Below, piece after piece: positions 48,936 through 61,700 of a stretch of DNA of 64,000 nt (position 1 is its first letter; each line of letters begins with the position of its first letter). The notes below the pieces were generated by a model, which saw only the letters and a list, made by a program, of their open reading frames with translations, was not told the DNA's origin and made no database searches. The position numbers and the translations under genes are program-made. This DNA is from Lineus longissimus (Eukaryota; Nemertea; Pilidiophora; Heteronemertea; Lineidae), in NCBI RefSeq assembly GCF_910592395.1, contig NC_088308.1, positions 22,521,501 to 22,585,500 of the forward strand. The letters are read 5' to 3'.

Positions 48936-50883
48936 TATCGGCATCACAACCCTTTTAGCGATTGGTGTGCATCCTGTTCTTTGGAGTATGTCTACATTGC
49001 TAGGTCTACATACATTCAATGTTTTCATTTCATTTCACCTGCATATATTTTCAGGTTTAACAGTACCGCTGATCGTAACGTCCTCAGGTGAAAAGTTTGG
49101 TAAAACTGCAGGAAACGCTATCTGGCTTGACAGGTCAAAAACATCCATCTTTGACTTTTATCAGGTGAGTTAATATTTGAGATTTGTTTGTATAGTTTTG
49201 TACAGTTTTGGGTTCTGATTTGTTTGCCAAAACTAAGTTAACAAACATTTGATTGAAGCCATAGGCATAGAACTGGTGTTGTTATCTTACTCTAGTCTAA
49301 CAAGCCGCACCTGATGTGAATACGGCAGTCAGGAGACTTAGCGATCTTAAAATCTTGTGTGTCGAGATGAGATGTCGGCTGTCTCAGGTAAAATGGATTG
49401 ACCTCATACAATTTTTTTAAACATACATGTATACTTTCTTCTCTAGTATTTCATCAACACTCCAGACTCTGATGTTGCTGCTCGCTTAAAGTCGTTTACC
49501 TTTCTTCCCGAGAATGAAATCAAAGATGTCCTTGACAGACATAAGGTAATGGTTTAAGAACGCAGTTGTTTTTTGGAGCTCAACAAATTCAAATGAAGAG
49601 GGGAGAACACATTACTTGTTAGCTTGAAACTTGCAGAAATGTTGAAAAGTGCACCTTGATACTTATTTACAGTTCTCGGTGTGGTAATTTTGGTGATTTA
49701 TTCTGTACTAAAAAATGTGTGGCTTTGAAGAGACCATCACTTATGGCAATGCTCGGCTAATCTTCGTGGAAAAGTTCCATCAAGTTTGTAATGAGAGGAA
49801 CCCTGTGTTGAATTTTTGCAGTGAATATGAAGCCGTACTTCTTAGAACTCTGTATTTATGGATATTTTTGTCATTCCAGAAATCCCCTGAAAGCAGGATC
49901 GCCCAGAAGAAATTAGCCGAACAAGTTACTATTTTAGTTCATTCAGGTGAGCAAATGAGTTGTCTTCACTCACATGTATATGCACTGCATATGGCACTCC
50001 TAGCCTGGTATGGTGAAATAACTCTGGTTTCTTCCTTGTAAATTTATTCGAGTCATTCATTCAGTCCCTAAAAGCAGTCAATTTCTCCCTTCAGATGAAG
50101 GCCTCCAAAGTGCAAAACGATGCACCCACGTGTTGTACAACAGCTCTCCAGAATCACTGGCCGAGTTGACTGAGGCAGAAATCGAAGATGTTTTCAAAGG
50201 TGCTACAAAGATGGAGCTGCTGTTGCAGCCCGGGATGACGCTCATCGATGTTGTCATGAAGGCGAAGATCCTTGGAAGAGCTAGAGAGGGTAAGTTATTG
50301 TTTTTCATGCAAATTTAGGAAAAGTTGTGATTTTCTGCCCCTAAATTGAGCCTTTTTTTAAAACTCAACATGGGCACCCAGGAAAAGGGTGATAAAGCCC
50401 TGATTTCGATTCAAAAACTCCCCACGGATGTGCTCAACAAAAACACTGTGATATTGTCGATTTATTGTATTTTCTTCTCATTTCAGTCGATGCCATCCAG
50501 GTAATCAACGGTGGTGGTCTGTACGTCAACTTCAGGAGGATCACCAATCCAGACGCAGCATTCATACCCGGGGAACACATTCTACATGCAGGATTCACTG
50601 TTATAAGAGCAGGTAAGTGTTGCTTTACTTTAAAGTAATCACTCGACAATTCTGTTCATCACGTCAGAAGGACAAGTTGTGATTTTGTCCTGATTGATAT
50701 GTGGACAGTTTTGGTTATGTCTGCCGAAACCTCTCCCTCTTATAGAGATGGTGTCCCCCCAAGATCGGTGTCCCCTACTGCATTGAGTTTAGATCCTGAA
50801 TTTTCAGAATGTGGACTATATTTAAAATATACAACTTTTTTCCAGGGAAAAAACGAGTCTTCCTCATTCAATGGATTCGGTGA
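46949..50883 (+). CDS. YARS2: Mitochondrial tyrosyl-tRNA synthetase
   Basis: Twelve exons (46949-47031, 47156-47306, 47663-47832, 48031-48132, 48249-48363, 48714-48792, 49055-49164, 49447-49545, 49880-49946, 50095-50289, 50487-50612, 50846-50883) encode 444 residues. The enzyme charges mitochondrial tRNA-Tyr with tyrosine. Visible are [17 protein letters not shown] (class I HIGH motif), [27 protein letters not shown] and [13 protein letters not shown] (KMSKS equivalent, here KFGKT), then an S4-like RNA-binding C-terminus ([13 protein letters not shown] ... [12 protein letters not shown]). Human YARS2 is 477 residues and collinear. The N-terminus is basic ([15 protein letters not shown]), as expected for import; the frame stays open upstream to the acceptor at 46920, so the true start could be in an earlier exon. 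Confidence 0.93.
47441..47616. mobile_element. Pogo-like MITE with internal 17-bp tandem expansion
   Basis: In the second YARS2 intron. The element is in reverse orientation (GTCCTAACCAGTGTCCTC ... GAAGGTCCACTGTAG) and has expanded internally by repeats of AGAGAGTTGTCCTCCAT, about three exact copies, then looser ones. Confidence 0.55.
48902..48934. repeat. (ATC)n microsatellite in a YARS2 intron
   Basis: Ten or eleven consecutive ATC trinucleotides between YARS2 exons 6 and 7. Confidence 0.9.
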
Positions 50884-51132
50884 TGTTGCAACGCTGTCCA
50901 CACTACTGTCCTGAATCTCCTTCCATGAGAAACACCCTGTGTGAGGCAGACAAACGTTTTCCATATCGTGAAACTCATGGAAAATGTACATGTACAATCA
51001 TAGTTGTACTCCGACTGAATTGTGTCCTATGGACATCATTGTGCAATGTCAATGCTATTGTGATGATCAAATCATACATACTGTAGGCATTTATATGGAA
51101 ACTTGTGAATATTTGTATAGTGATTGTATCTG

Positions 51133-51138
51133 AATAAA
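51133..51138 (+). terminator. Candidate polyadenylation signal for YARS2
   Basis: AATAAA, 250 bases after the YARS2 stop codon, in TGAATAAAAATCG. Confidence 0.55.
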
Positions 51139-51456
51139 AATCGTTTCTAAAAATCTCCTTCTTCACTCCATTGGTTACTCTCGCAATTTAAATAGAACAT
51201 TGTATACATTGCTACCACGACAGAAGCTGACCAATCACTAAAGGCCTGTATGAACCTGCCATGTATCATTCATGCAATTCACCTTGGGCCCTTTTACATC
51301 CTAATGACTTTACCCTGGGGAAACACCACCATCTGTCTGCAAGGGCATACCTTTGTTTCGCATGGTAAGATACCAGGAAATATCCCTATTCCCGAAGGTC
51401 CTCTCGCAAACCAGCAGAAAATGCTAAAACGTTGCATCAAAATCGCTTTTTAAGCT

Positions 51457-52745
51457 GCAATGTAACAAAAGCCCCATTGTCAAGCCCTGTCCACTGCTTG
51501 CCTGAGACAAGTCACCTCCACATCAACCAATAAGATGTCCTGATGAAGATGTATTTAGGCAGACATTGTCACAATCACATGACTTGCCCCATTGTCTAGT
51601 CCTGTCCAATGTGTGCTTACCTGAGACAAGACCAGTCATCTCCACGTTAGCCAATAAGATGTCCTGATGAAGATATGTTTATGCAGACATTGTCACAATC
51701 ACATGACTTGCCCCTTTGTATAGTCCTGTCCACTGTGAGCCTACCTGAGATGAGGCCAGTCATCTCCATATTAACCAATAAGACATCCTGATGAAGATGT
51801 GTTTAGGCAGACATTGTCACAATCACATGACTTGCCCCTTTGTATAGTCCTGTCCACTGTGAGCCTACCTGAGATGAGGCCAGTCATCTCCATATTAACC
51901 AATAAGACGTCCTGATGAAGATGTGTTTAGGCAGACATTGTCACAATCACATGACTTGCCCCTTTGTATAGTCCTGTCCACTGTGAGCCTACCTGAGATG
52001 AGGCCAGTCATCTCCATATTAACCAATAAGACGTCCTGATGAAGATGTGTTTAGGCAGACATTGTCACAATCACATGACTTGCCCCTTTGTCTGGTCCTG
52101 TCCAGTGTGAGCCTACCGGAGATGAGGCCAGTCATCTCCATATTAGCCAATAAGATGTCCTGATAAAGATGTGTTTAGGCAGACATTGTCACAATCACAT
52201 GACTTGCCCCTTTGTCTGGTCCTTTACACTGTGTGCCTACCTGAGATGAGGCCAGTCATCTCCATATTAGCCAATAAGACGTCCTGATAAAGATGTGTTT
52301 AGGCAGACATTGTCACAATCACATGACTTGCCCCATTGTCTGGTCCTGTCCAGTGTGAGCCTACCGGAGATGAGGCCAGTCATCTCCATATTAGCCAATA
52401 AGACGTCCTGATAAAGATGTGTTTAGGCAGACATTGTCACAATCACATGACTTACCCCTTTGTCTGGTCCTGTACACTGTGTGCCTACCTGAGATGAGGC
52501 CAGTCATCTCCATATTAGCCAATAAGACGTCCTGATAAAGATGTGTTTAGGCAGACATTGTCACAATCACATGACTTGCCCCATTGTCTGGTCCTGTCCA
52601 GTGTGAGCCTACCGGAGATGAGGCCAGTCATCTCCATATTAGCCAATAAGATGTCCCGATGAAGATGTGTTTTAGGCAGACATTGTCACAATCACATGTC
52701 TTATCCATAGTCTAGTCCTGTACACTGTGCAAACCTCAAAAGACT
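51457..52745. repeat. Tandem array of about 124-bp units, about 10 copies
   Basis: Each unit contains GACTTGCCCCTTTGTCTGGT, CTGAGATGAGGCCAGTCATC, CAATAAGACGTCCTGATGAA and TTTAGGCAGACATTGTCACA. Successive GACTTGCCCC landmarks fall at 51581, about 51705, 51829, 51953, 52077, 52201, 52325, 52449 and 52573, a period of 124. Central units are nearly identical, the outer ones diverged, as expected from unequal exchange. No conserved reading frame. A minisatellite/satellite between YARS2 and the myosin gene. Confidence 0.9.
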
Positions 52746-54960
52746 CTGCCCATATCTACATTAGTGTATCACATGTCTTAATGAAGGTATGCTAAGACAG
52801 ACATATGCAGAAGCAGACATTGTCACAATCCTAATAATGGTACTTTTGACACAGCAAGGCAGACACTGTCACAATCCCGTTACACCTAGCTTCTTTGAAG
52901 ACCTGTTGAAGATAAACCAAGGGAGACACTGCCACTGTCAGGTCATACCAGCTCCAATTCTTCGGACACCTGATCAAAATAAACTAAGACAGATATATTT
53001 GAAATGGACTCATTGAAGACCCTGTTCAGGGATTTGCCAATGCACATGAGGGACACAAACAATGGCAGGTAACACTGAAACAGCCATACAAAATAGCTTC
53101 TGGCTCTGTCTGACAGTTTATGTTGGACCAGTGTGGTCATAACAAACCTCTTTGGAGCCCAGTCAAAGTAACTTTAGATGAAAGTTGTCACAATCATAAG
53201 ACATTATAAGGGCCGAATGATGGTGCACTGAAACATTCATTGTCACAATCATGTTATGCTGTCCTGATGACGATACACTCAGATGGAAACTGTCACAACC
53301 ATACGACATGCTAAGCTTTTTGGGGGGCTGAATGAAGGTGCCCGGAGACAGACATTGTCACAACCACGTCATGTTGTCCTGATGAAGATATTCTCGTACA
53401 GATAGTGTCACAATCGTATATACATGAGGGACACAAACAATGCCAGGTACATTGTGACACTGAAATATCCGTACAAAATATCTTTTGGCTCTGTCTGACT
53501 GTATCTTGGACCAATGTGGTAATGCCCGACCTCTTGGAAGTATAATGAAAGTACAAAGTGACAGTTTCCATGACACCTCTCTATGGAGGACAGCACTTGT
53601 CAGTCCCAGGGTGTCCTTAATGGAGAGGTTCTACTGTACCTTCAGATGGATGTTTTCACAATTATATGACATGCTAAGCTTCTTTGGGGGCTGAAAGAAT
53701 ATGCACTAAGACAGACATTCACACAACCAGATCACACTGTCCTGATGAAGATACACTGGGATAGATACCTGTACTGTCACAATCATATGTGATTCCACTG
53801 GACCTATACATAGTAGCAAACTGAATACTTGAAATGGAATTGACCAGAACCTTGTTCAGGCATGTGCAGGATATTGGTATGAGTCCCACAAACAATGCTT
53901 GGTACATTGTAACACCAACGCACTCACACAAAATAGTGTTTGGCTCTGTCTGACAGTGTACAGTGAACCAGTGTAGTCATGCCCAAAGCTTGGCAGACCA
54001 ATGAAGATGCCTTTATATGGGTATAGTCACAACCATGTGATATGCTGATGGTGAAGGTCCCCTGAGAAAGACAATGTCACATCCAGGTCATGCTATCCTG
54101 ATGAAGGCACACTGAGACAGTGTCACAATCACATGTGATTCCACTGGTCCTATACATCATTGCCAGCTGGATACTTCACATGGACCTTGTTCAGGCTCAA
54201 TCATGTTACGCCAAGCTCCTTCGGACGCCCGCTGAAAATATATCACAATGAACATGATCGACACACACTCATTGAGGACCTTGTTCAGGCATTTGCCTTT
54301 GAATATGAGAGTCACAAACAATGCTGGGTACATCATAACACTGAAGCGCCCGTACAAGATAGCCTTTCTCTCTGTCCGACCGTGTATGTCGGACCAGTGT
54401 GGTCATCTCAATGAAGGTGCCTTTAGATTGATATTGTCACAATCATAGGAAATGCTTAGCTTGGTTTTTGCTTGCCTAAGGTTATTGCGAGGGGGGATGA
54501 AGGTGTGTGCACTAAGACAGACAATGTCACAATCAGGTCATTTCCAGCCCCTTTCAGGCCCTAAGGATGGACTATTACAGACACTGTCACAATCAGGTTT
54601 TGCTACTAAGACACATACATTTCACACATACCATTACAACAGAGGAGAGCATGCCATGTGCTCTCTGGTTGAGTCCATTCTTTTCCTTTGCACTTACCAT
54701 GATCAGCTCCGATTCCTTTGTTCTCTTCCTCCTGGTCTCCATTGGCCATCAACTGTGTTCAGGGCAAGATGTCCTAATAGTACACCCTACCCAGATGGAT
54801 ATTCATGAAGACAATTCATTGTCACATCCAGGTCCTTTGGGTCTTGGCAAAGATGTACCGGGGGTACTAGTAAAGACATTGTCACAATCAGGTCATACTT
54901 CCCTGATGAAAGCAGCCATTATCACAATCATGTCGTGCACAGTTCCTTCACGCCATTCTG
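52746..54960. repeat. Degenerate extension of the 124-bp array
   Basis: The motif GACA(G/T)ACATTGTCACAATCA, often followed by GTCAT and CCTGATGAAG, recurs irregularly to about 54950, with insertions such as CTGTCTGACAGT blocks and a pogo-like fragment (53572-53640). This looks like an older, decayed part of the same array. Short reading frames here (for example 54567-55061) are by-products of the repeats. Confidence 0.65.
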
Positions 54961-55366
54961 ATGAAGTTCGCAATAGAAGAGAAACAACACAGGTTATTTT
55001 AATTATCATGTGTTTATTTTTCATGTCTCAAGTCACTGTGGAATTGCACAAGTCAAGGTAATTGCTGTGAAGAAGTACCGGTAAATCTTATCCAGATATG
55101 ATATGCGTGATAATACAAATGTAGGCAATATCAATATACATGTCATGCAGAATGTTTTTATTTTGTTTTTATCTTGAAAAACGGTTTATAGTTTGTCAGA
55201 AGAATCCCTATTTGGTGTTTTTGAGAGAATTATGTACTGTTCACTTAAGTCAGGGTCACAATATTTTTAACGACATTATCTTATCACACTAGGCAAGTGT
55301 CAGACTATCAAATATTTCACACATGCGAGCCATGTGCATGTCAATACAACAGGAAGGGGTTAATCA

Positions 55367-55505
55367 GCAGAACCTTTCTATAGGGGACACACTTGGGACT
55401 CGGATTTGCTGTCCTTTATAGCAAGGTGTCCTGAGGTCAAATTGAATGAAAATGTCCACAATAGAGAGGGTGTCCAGTTTACTGAAGTGTTCCCTAAGAG
55501 AGATT
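55367..55505. mobile_element. Pogo-like MITE remnant
   Basis: AGAACCTTTCTATAGGGGAC, GTCCTGAGGTCAAATTGAAT and GAGTGTTCC-type blocks in decayed form; the right end is lost. Confidence 0.4.
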
Positions 55506-55791
55506 CCATTCTTTTTCCAGATAAACAGAAACCTGTATTCATACAATTTTTAAATGATTCTTACAATTCAATAATAGAGTTTTTGTTTTGACAAAAACTG
55601 GTCATAATGGATATTTACAGTGATTCTCCCAAATGATGATGAACTATACACAAGAAATGATGATTGGTGAAAATGATTATTTACAAAGTTTTCAGAGATT
55701 GTGAGATTTAGCAGCTATAGAGAGGAATATTATCTCAATTAATTGCAAATCATAGCACAAATTCATCAAAGTACAATTTATTGCGTAATAA

Positions 55792-58700
55792 TTATTCTCC
55801 CACTTTTGTATCGGTCAGCTGATGAGGTATGTACATTGTATGTCCCTGGTGCTCAACGATTACGAAACCACGTTTGACCCCTGTGACCTTGACATCTTGA
55901 CCTTTGTGGAGGATACATCCAAGGTTGCCATCCTCTGCAAGAGATAAAGGATATGAATTAGCAAATGACTTGAATGGCGTACTCAGAGATACTTGTATTC
56001 TAAGAGACGCGCTCTATAAATAACATTATCATTATTAATATCAAGTACAGTCTATCTTTACCACGGAACTGGCACCTCAGACACATCTTTTCAGTGAAAT
56101 GTTTTAAGTACCTCCATAGTCTTGTTTCATGATCCTCGTCTGTGGGAACGTCATCTTTACGCCACCCTGTACCGTATAGCCTCGATTGGCTGGGAGAGGA
56201 GGTGGAGTGTCCTGGAAAAAGGCAAAACAAACGATGTATCACTGGAGTTTTCCATCTCCTAGATGTCCAGTCAAAGCTAATCGAGCGGGAATCTGCCTGG
56301 GTTTGAGTTTTCCATCTCCTAGATGTCCCCAGACTCTCGTCTTTCAAACCACTACAAATAGAAGGAACATCCCCACCACGCGAAGTGAGGGTGGATAGCT
56401 TGCCTGCAGAGGCTGACGATCGCGGGCCATTGGAGAATCCTTCAACAAAGAGAGCTTGTCCTCTAAAAGGGACAACTTGGGTATGAGATTTACCTGGCCA
56501 TGAGTATAATGCCCATCCTTGTCACCATGTGCCGCCACCTGTATTGTATCACACTATATGTCATGCCAAATTTCCCCCTTTGATGCCACTCAGCATTAGC
56601 AGACCTCACCCAGGGTGAGAAAGCATAGTAATTCTTACCAATTCAACTCCATAAAACTGACACGTTTTCTTCAGAAGCATGTAGTCTGTGTGATTGAGCT
56701 GTTCTTTCTTTGGCATCAGATTCAGCTCCGGGGACATACATGTACTGTAAAGATAAGAATTTAAAAAAATCAATTTTAGTTGAGAAAGTCCAAATTCCTT
56801 TCATTATGAAAGAAAGGCAGAGAAGCCCCTGGTGGGTATGCAGTTAACTATGCACTTCGTACTAAGCAATAGTACATGTAGCCCTGGTTGATGATATTAG
56901 GTGGTTTTTAATATTATGGTCAGTTTGGTATTAAATGGCTATAATTAATGATGTTGTCATAACAAACATCATTCTCATGATGTATGGAGATAAATGACAA
57001 AAGTTATAACATGAATGTTGATTTTTGCATTTTTCTAGACCTAGAACTGATAATTGTTTTGTTTGTTTTTGGTAAAACTAACATTGTTAATTGGTCTGCA
57101 GCCTTTCAACTATTTTAACCCAACTAGCGAATATTTTTTTTAATTAAATTTTTTTCCAATAACCTGTTTCTAAAAGCATAGAATAGTTAATAGATTCATC
57201 GAAACTGCCATAGAAATGATCCCCTGCACGCCATCTACCAGTTCCCTTGCCATGAAAACTAATGACTTAATGAGTTAATTAGCAAATAACTCTTTGAGGC
57301 ATAGAGAATTAGATAACTGTAAACCGGGATATTCATGCATGCATGCCTCCCAGCAATGATTAAAGGGGAACACCATTCGTAATTCCTGGTGGTCCAGGAA
57401 AATAGAAATGCATTTATACACAATGACGTAGTGCAGTTATTATGCATATGACTTTGCTGTAACTTGTTCTTTATAGTACCGGTATTTGTATATCTGTCTA
57501 CAGTTGAGTACAAAGTTGTGTAGAAAGTTATATTTGAAATTTTTTACAAATTTCAAATTTTTTTTGAAGGCGGAGCATCACCTCATGTCTGAACATACTG
57601 GGATATGTCACTTTTGTCAGATTTTGCCATACATGTTATTTTGTGTTTTTTGCAACGAACACCACCAAAAAAATTTTTTAATTAAAATTACTGTATTGAA
57701 ATAAATCAGTGATACCATGGTGACCATGAAAACAAATGAACAAATTACAACATTACCATTCATAGATATTTCCACCCGTGGGAAATGATTTGCTAATGTT
57801 GCAATTTGTTCGTTTGTTTAATAGACGATCACAATGGTCCTACTTTGATACCAATTTGCTAAACAAAATAGATTTTTCATTTATATTACCTTCCACAGTC
57901 ATTGGTCAATACTAAAGGGATTCGGAAATTCATTGGTCAACACTGCTAATGGGATTCTGATATTCATGTTGACAGGATTAAACTGCTCTGTAAACAGTTG
58001 AGCATTGCGGACAATGCAAGAGGAGAGACTTATTACACTATCAGTCACTGTGAATGTCGATACACAGTTTGAGAGACCATGAAGTAAGGGTCATGTATCA
58101 ACTGAACAACATTAGCTGTCATGAACATAGCAAACATGTTACTCAACAAACATTCAAAGTTGCATTTCATAGGCACTCTGCTAGAAGTAAGCGTGTTACT
58201 CAAACATTCTAGTTGCATTTGATATAGTTCTGGTAGGATTTCTGAATTCATATTGACTACTACAGGAGTAATACAACTGCAGAACCTCTCACTGCAGCAG
58301 AGGTGAAAACTGAAGATACATCAAGTAGGATTGCTGATAAACTGCTGGTTGAAAACGCTTGCAGCAGACGACATCAATTTGAATGGCATCAACTGGTACA
58401 GACAAAATAATCCTAGTCTGCTGAAGTCTGTCTCGGCGGAGTTAGGAGCGGGATATTGGTAATATGGATATCATGCTTTTCGGTGTGGTAGGGAGAGAGC
58501 AGGCTTGGCTCAGTAACTTTTCCTGGGAGGAAACATTGCTCGGAATAGAAAACTGGGATTGACGAAACATATTGACAATCTGAAGGAATCAAATCATTTC
58601 CTTTGGTTCATATGACCAGGAAAGACTTTTTCAAATCAGATATTGCTTTCTGAAGCCCAAGAGAGATCAACACACTTTGAACCATGGAATCAAGTTTGCT

Positions 58701-61700
58701 TACGCGGCAAGTCTGATATGACTGTTACAGAGGTGCGATAGTATAATCGTACTCATTTGGGTTGGTGATCGAGTGGCTTGGAACCAATAGAGATGGATTC
58801 AAACAAAATATACCCTTTCTCTTTCGAGATGGGCAATGTGGGTCGTTCGGTAACAGCACTCAAGTCCGATTTACTACAAAACTACTTTTCTTCAATCACC
58901 AAGGATAATTTAGAAGCAGTTATTGAAACACTTTCCAAAGTTAACCGAGACGAAAGGAATATTTTACTTAATGGGAAATTTAATTTTGATGTTGAGGGAA
59001 CGGGGAAGTTTTCTAACATTGACAAGAAAAGCAAGGATTCGTACGTCCAGAGGCAATTACAGGTCAGGAGGCCTATAGCTCTTGCTGCGGCTTATGGATC
59101 TGTAGATGTCTTTAGATATCTTCTCGCGGAAGGCGTGGATGTCTTCATATCGAAGACGGAGGGGGTTGGAATTGTAAACGTCATGATTGCAGCTAGTCAC
59201 TCAAATTCAGATATGGAGGAAATCATGTTGAAAATGTACGATGTGATTCTGGATCATTATCCTGAAGCTGACGAGCGCAAAAGACTTCTCTTGGAGGAGG
59301 TAAGCAATGATGAACTTGGCCCCCTGGAGTTAGCTGTGAAACTACGTACATTCGGCCTTTTCAAAGCAATTCTATACACGGAAGGTGTATTCCTAAATGT
59401 CAAGTCACAAAATGGTAAAATAATGGAGTACGAATTCGACCTGTCAATTTACGGAAGACGAGGTGAGAAATGTGAAATGAATCCGTTGTATTTTTTAGAT
59501 AGTATCCGTTATACTGAAATGGAAAAGATGAACGCGTCGGGACTACTTAACATTCCTGTCGTAAAGGCTTGGATTGCCAAAAAAGTGTCATGGAGTCAAC
59601 TTTTCATTGTGTTGTGGGCGCTGTGGCGGTGCATCTGGCCCGCTGTATTTTTCACCTACGAGAAGAGATATATTCAGCTGAGCAAAACTGCATCATGTTC
59701 TAAGGAAAACATTAGCATGAACTACTTACATGACGAAGTCATAGCAGACGATTCAGTTTTGTGGAAAACCCTATTGACAGTGACGGCCATGCTAATGGCG
59801 ATTCCAACATTGGTAACAGACGTACTGGAACTCGTACTCCTGACTCAAAAGAAACCAAACTATTGTAACAGGTATAAAGGAGTTTTGACCAAGTCACGCA
59901 GCGTGGTGGATTTTTCTGTTTTTAGGGTATGTCAACTGATGTTTGCAAGTTTGTGCGTTGCACTGTCATTCTCCCAAGCGTTTACCACAGCCGATAACTA
60001 CGTCACCATCGTATGTTTGTCAACAATTATCAGATTTTTCATGCTATTTGCTCTTCTATTTTTCGCCCAGGCTATCCCAGTCATGGGGTTCTTCATCATA
60101 GGATTCCAGCAAATGATTGTCGCCCTCTTGAATTTCATTATGCTCTTTTTCACCGCTCTCCTAACGTTTATGACCCTGTTTACGACCATCGGAAGGTATC
60201 TATGCCGGCCGAACAACACTTTTTCCAACTGCAACGCAGCCGATGACTTTTACAACAGCTTTTTAGTCTTACTCAACATGATCCCTGTGCAGGAGCAACA
60301 GTGTAGCTCGACTGGCATCAATCTCTTCCAAATGGTCCATATGCTTTACATCTTCATCTTAAGCATCCTGATTATAAACTATCTTATCGCGGTGATGAGT
60401 GCAGTCTATAGCGAGTTGAGTCAGTACCAAGACCAAGTCATCATTCTCTACCACTTACATTTTGCAAATTTGATCGAGTGTCGCCTGCGCTGGTTTCTGC
60501 AGCACCTTCGCCTCGCACCCTCTTGTCAGAAGTCGGCACAATTAATCATTAAAACGACGGAGGTGGACGGTGAAATTCACTCAAACTCTGGCAGAAACAA
60601 GACCATTCAGAACCTCACGTTTTCTGAGTAAAATACGAGTCAAGAATGAACCCATGAAAAAACCACCATGAAACTTACGCCGTTTACCGGGTACAAATTA
60701 TACGGATTTCAACAATCCAAATCTGCATCCGTCCTGATTTTGATATTTTATCATCCAGTGATTTTTGTATCGAATGAGCTTGGAACCCAAAATTGGGACC
60801 ATTTTCAGACTATCTATATGTACTAGTAGCTGGCGTGAAAAATATCTAAATAATACAGAAACTTACTCAAGTTTTCCAGAAATACTCCTCGGTTGTGACA
60901 CTTTTTGTTTTTCTCGAAGTATCTTCCATTTTTTTGCACATTGCCAACATTTCCAGAAAGCCTGGATCCTAGTTGCCGCAACATCCTTCCATTCTGCCCT
61001 AAGCAGTTCCAGCTGACGTCTAGCACCCTCACTGAAAAAACAGAATAAATATAAATACAAATTGATGTTATTGCTATAGATAAAACTCTGTAGAAAAAGG
61101 ACTAATTTTGTGTACATTGTGATCTGTATACGTATAAGGATCAGAGATAAATCACTGATCTCAACCTTCCTTATCTCATAACGGACATCAACTTATTTCA
61201 AAATCATTTTGAAAGTTTTAACCTTTGTAATAATGTATATTTTAAACTTTCTGTTGTAAAGATTGGTAAGCTTGATAGTATGATTAGAAGGATAGATTGT
61301 CATTTGCCCACCTGAGAAATATGTACTTCCTTCCAAGAGACCAACAGCAGCTACCGTATGGGTGTTTACTTTTGTCCATGGCTTTCAGGAAGAAATCCAG
61401 TATCATCTGTAAGAAGAGAAAATGTAGAATTCTTAAAATATTGTGCGTCCTTCTGGGCCGATGGTATGCTACAACCTTACTTTTGTTTTGTGACAGGGTA
61501 GGTAGGAGTCAGGCAGTCAGGCAACGATCCGTGTTTTGAGAGTAGTTGCCAATTCAGGTAACAATGCTCTTCGGAATTCCCTGATTTGATAAATATTAAT
61601 GACTGTCAATTGCAGTAAAATCAATTTGATAGAACAAATTGCGGGTCCATTGATGAAATCAACCATCACATGGGCAGATTTGCGCATACCAATCCTAAAA

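Noticed and set aside
51457-52745. Array considered as a CRISPR-like structure
   Set aside because: The whole 124-base unit repeats without unique spacers, and the surrounding genes are animal genes.
54567-55061. Plus-strand 164-codon frame
   Set aside because: It runs through the degenerate satellite, has the translated repeat motif in it, and shows no domain or splice context.
58778-58792. Start of the TRP-like frame at 58778
   Set aside because: That codon is TTG; the first ATG in frame is at 58793, so the protein is 612 rather than 617 residues.
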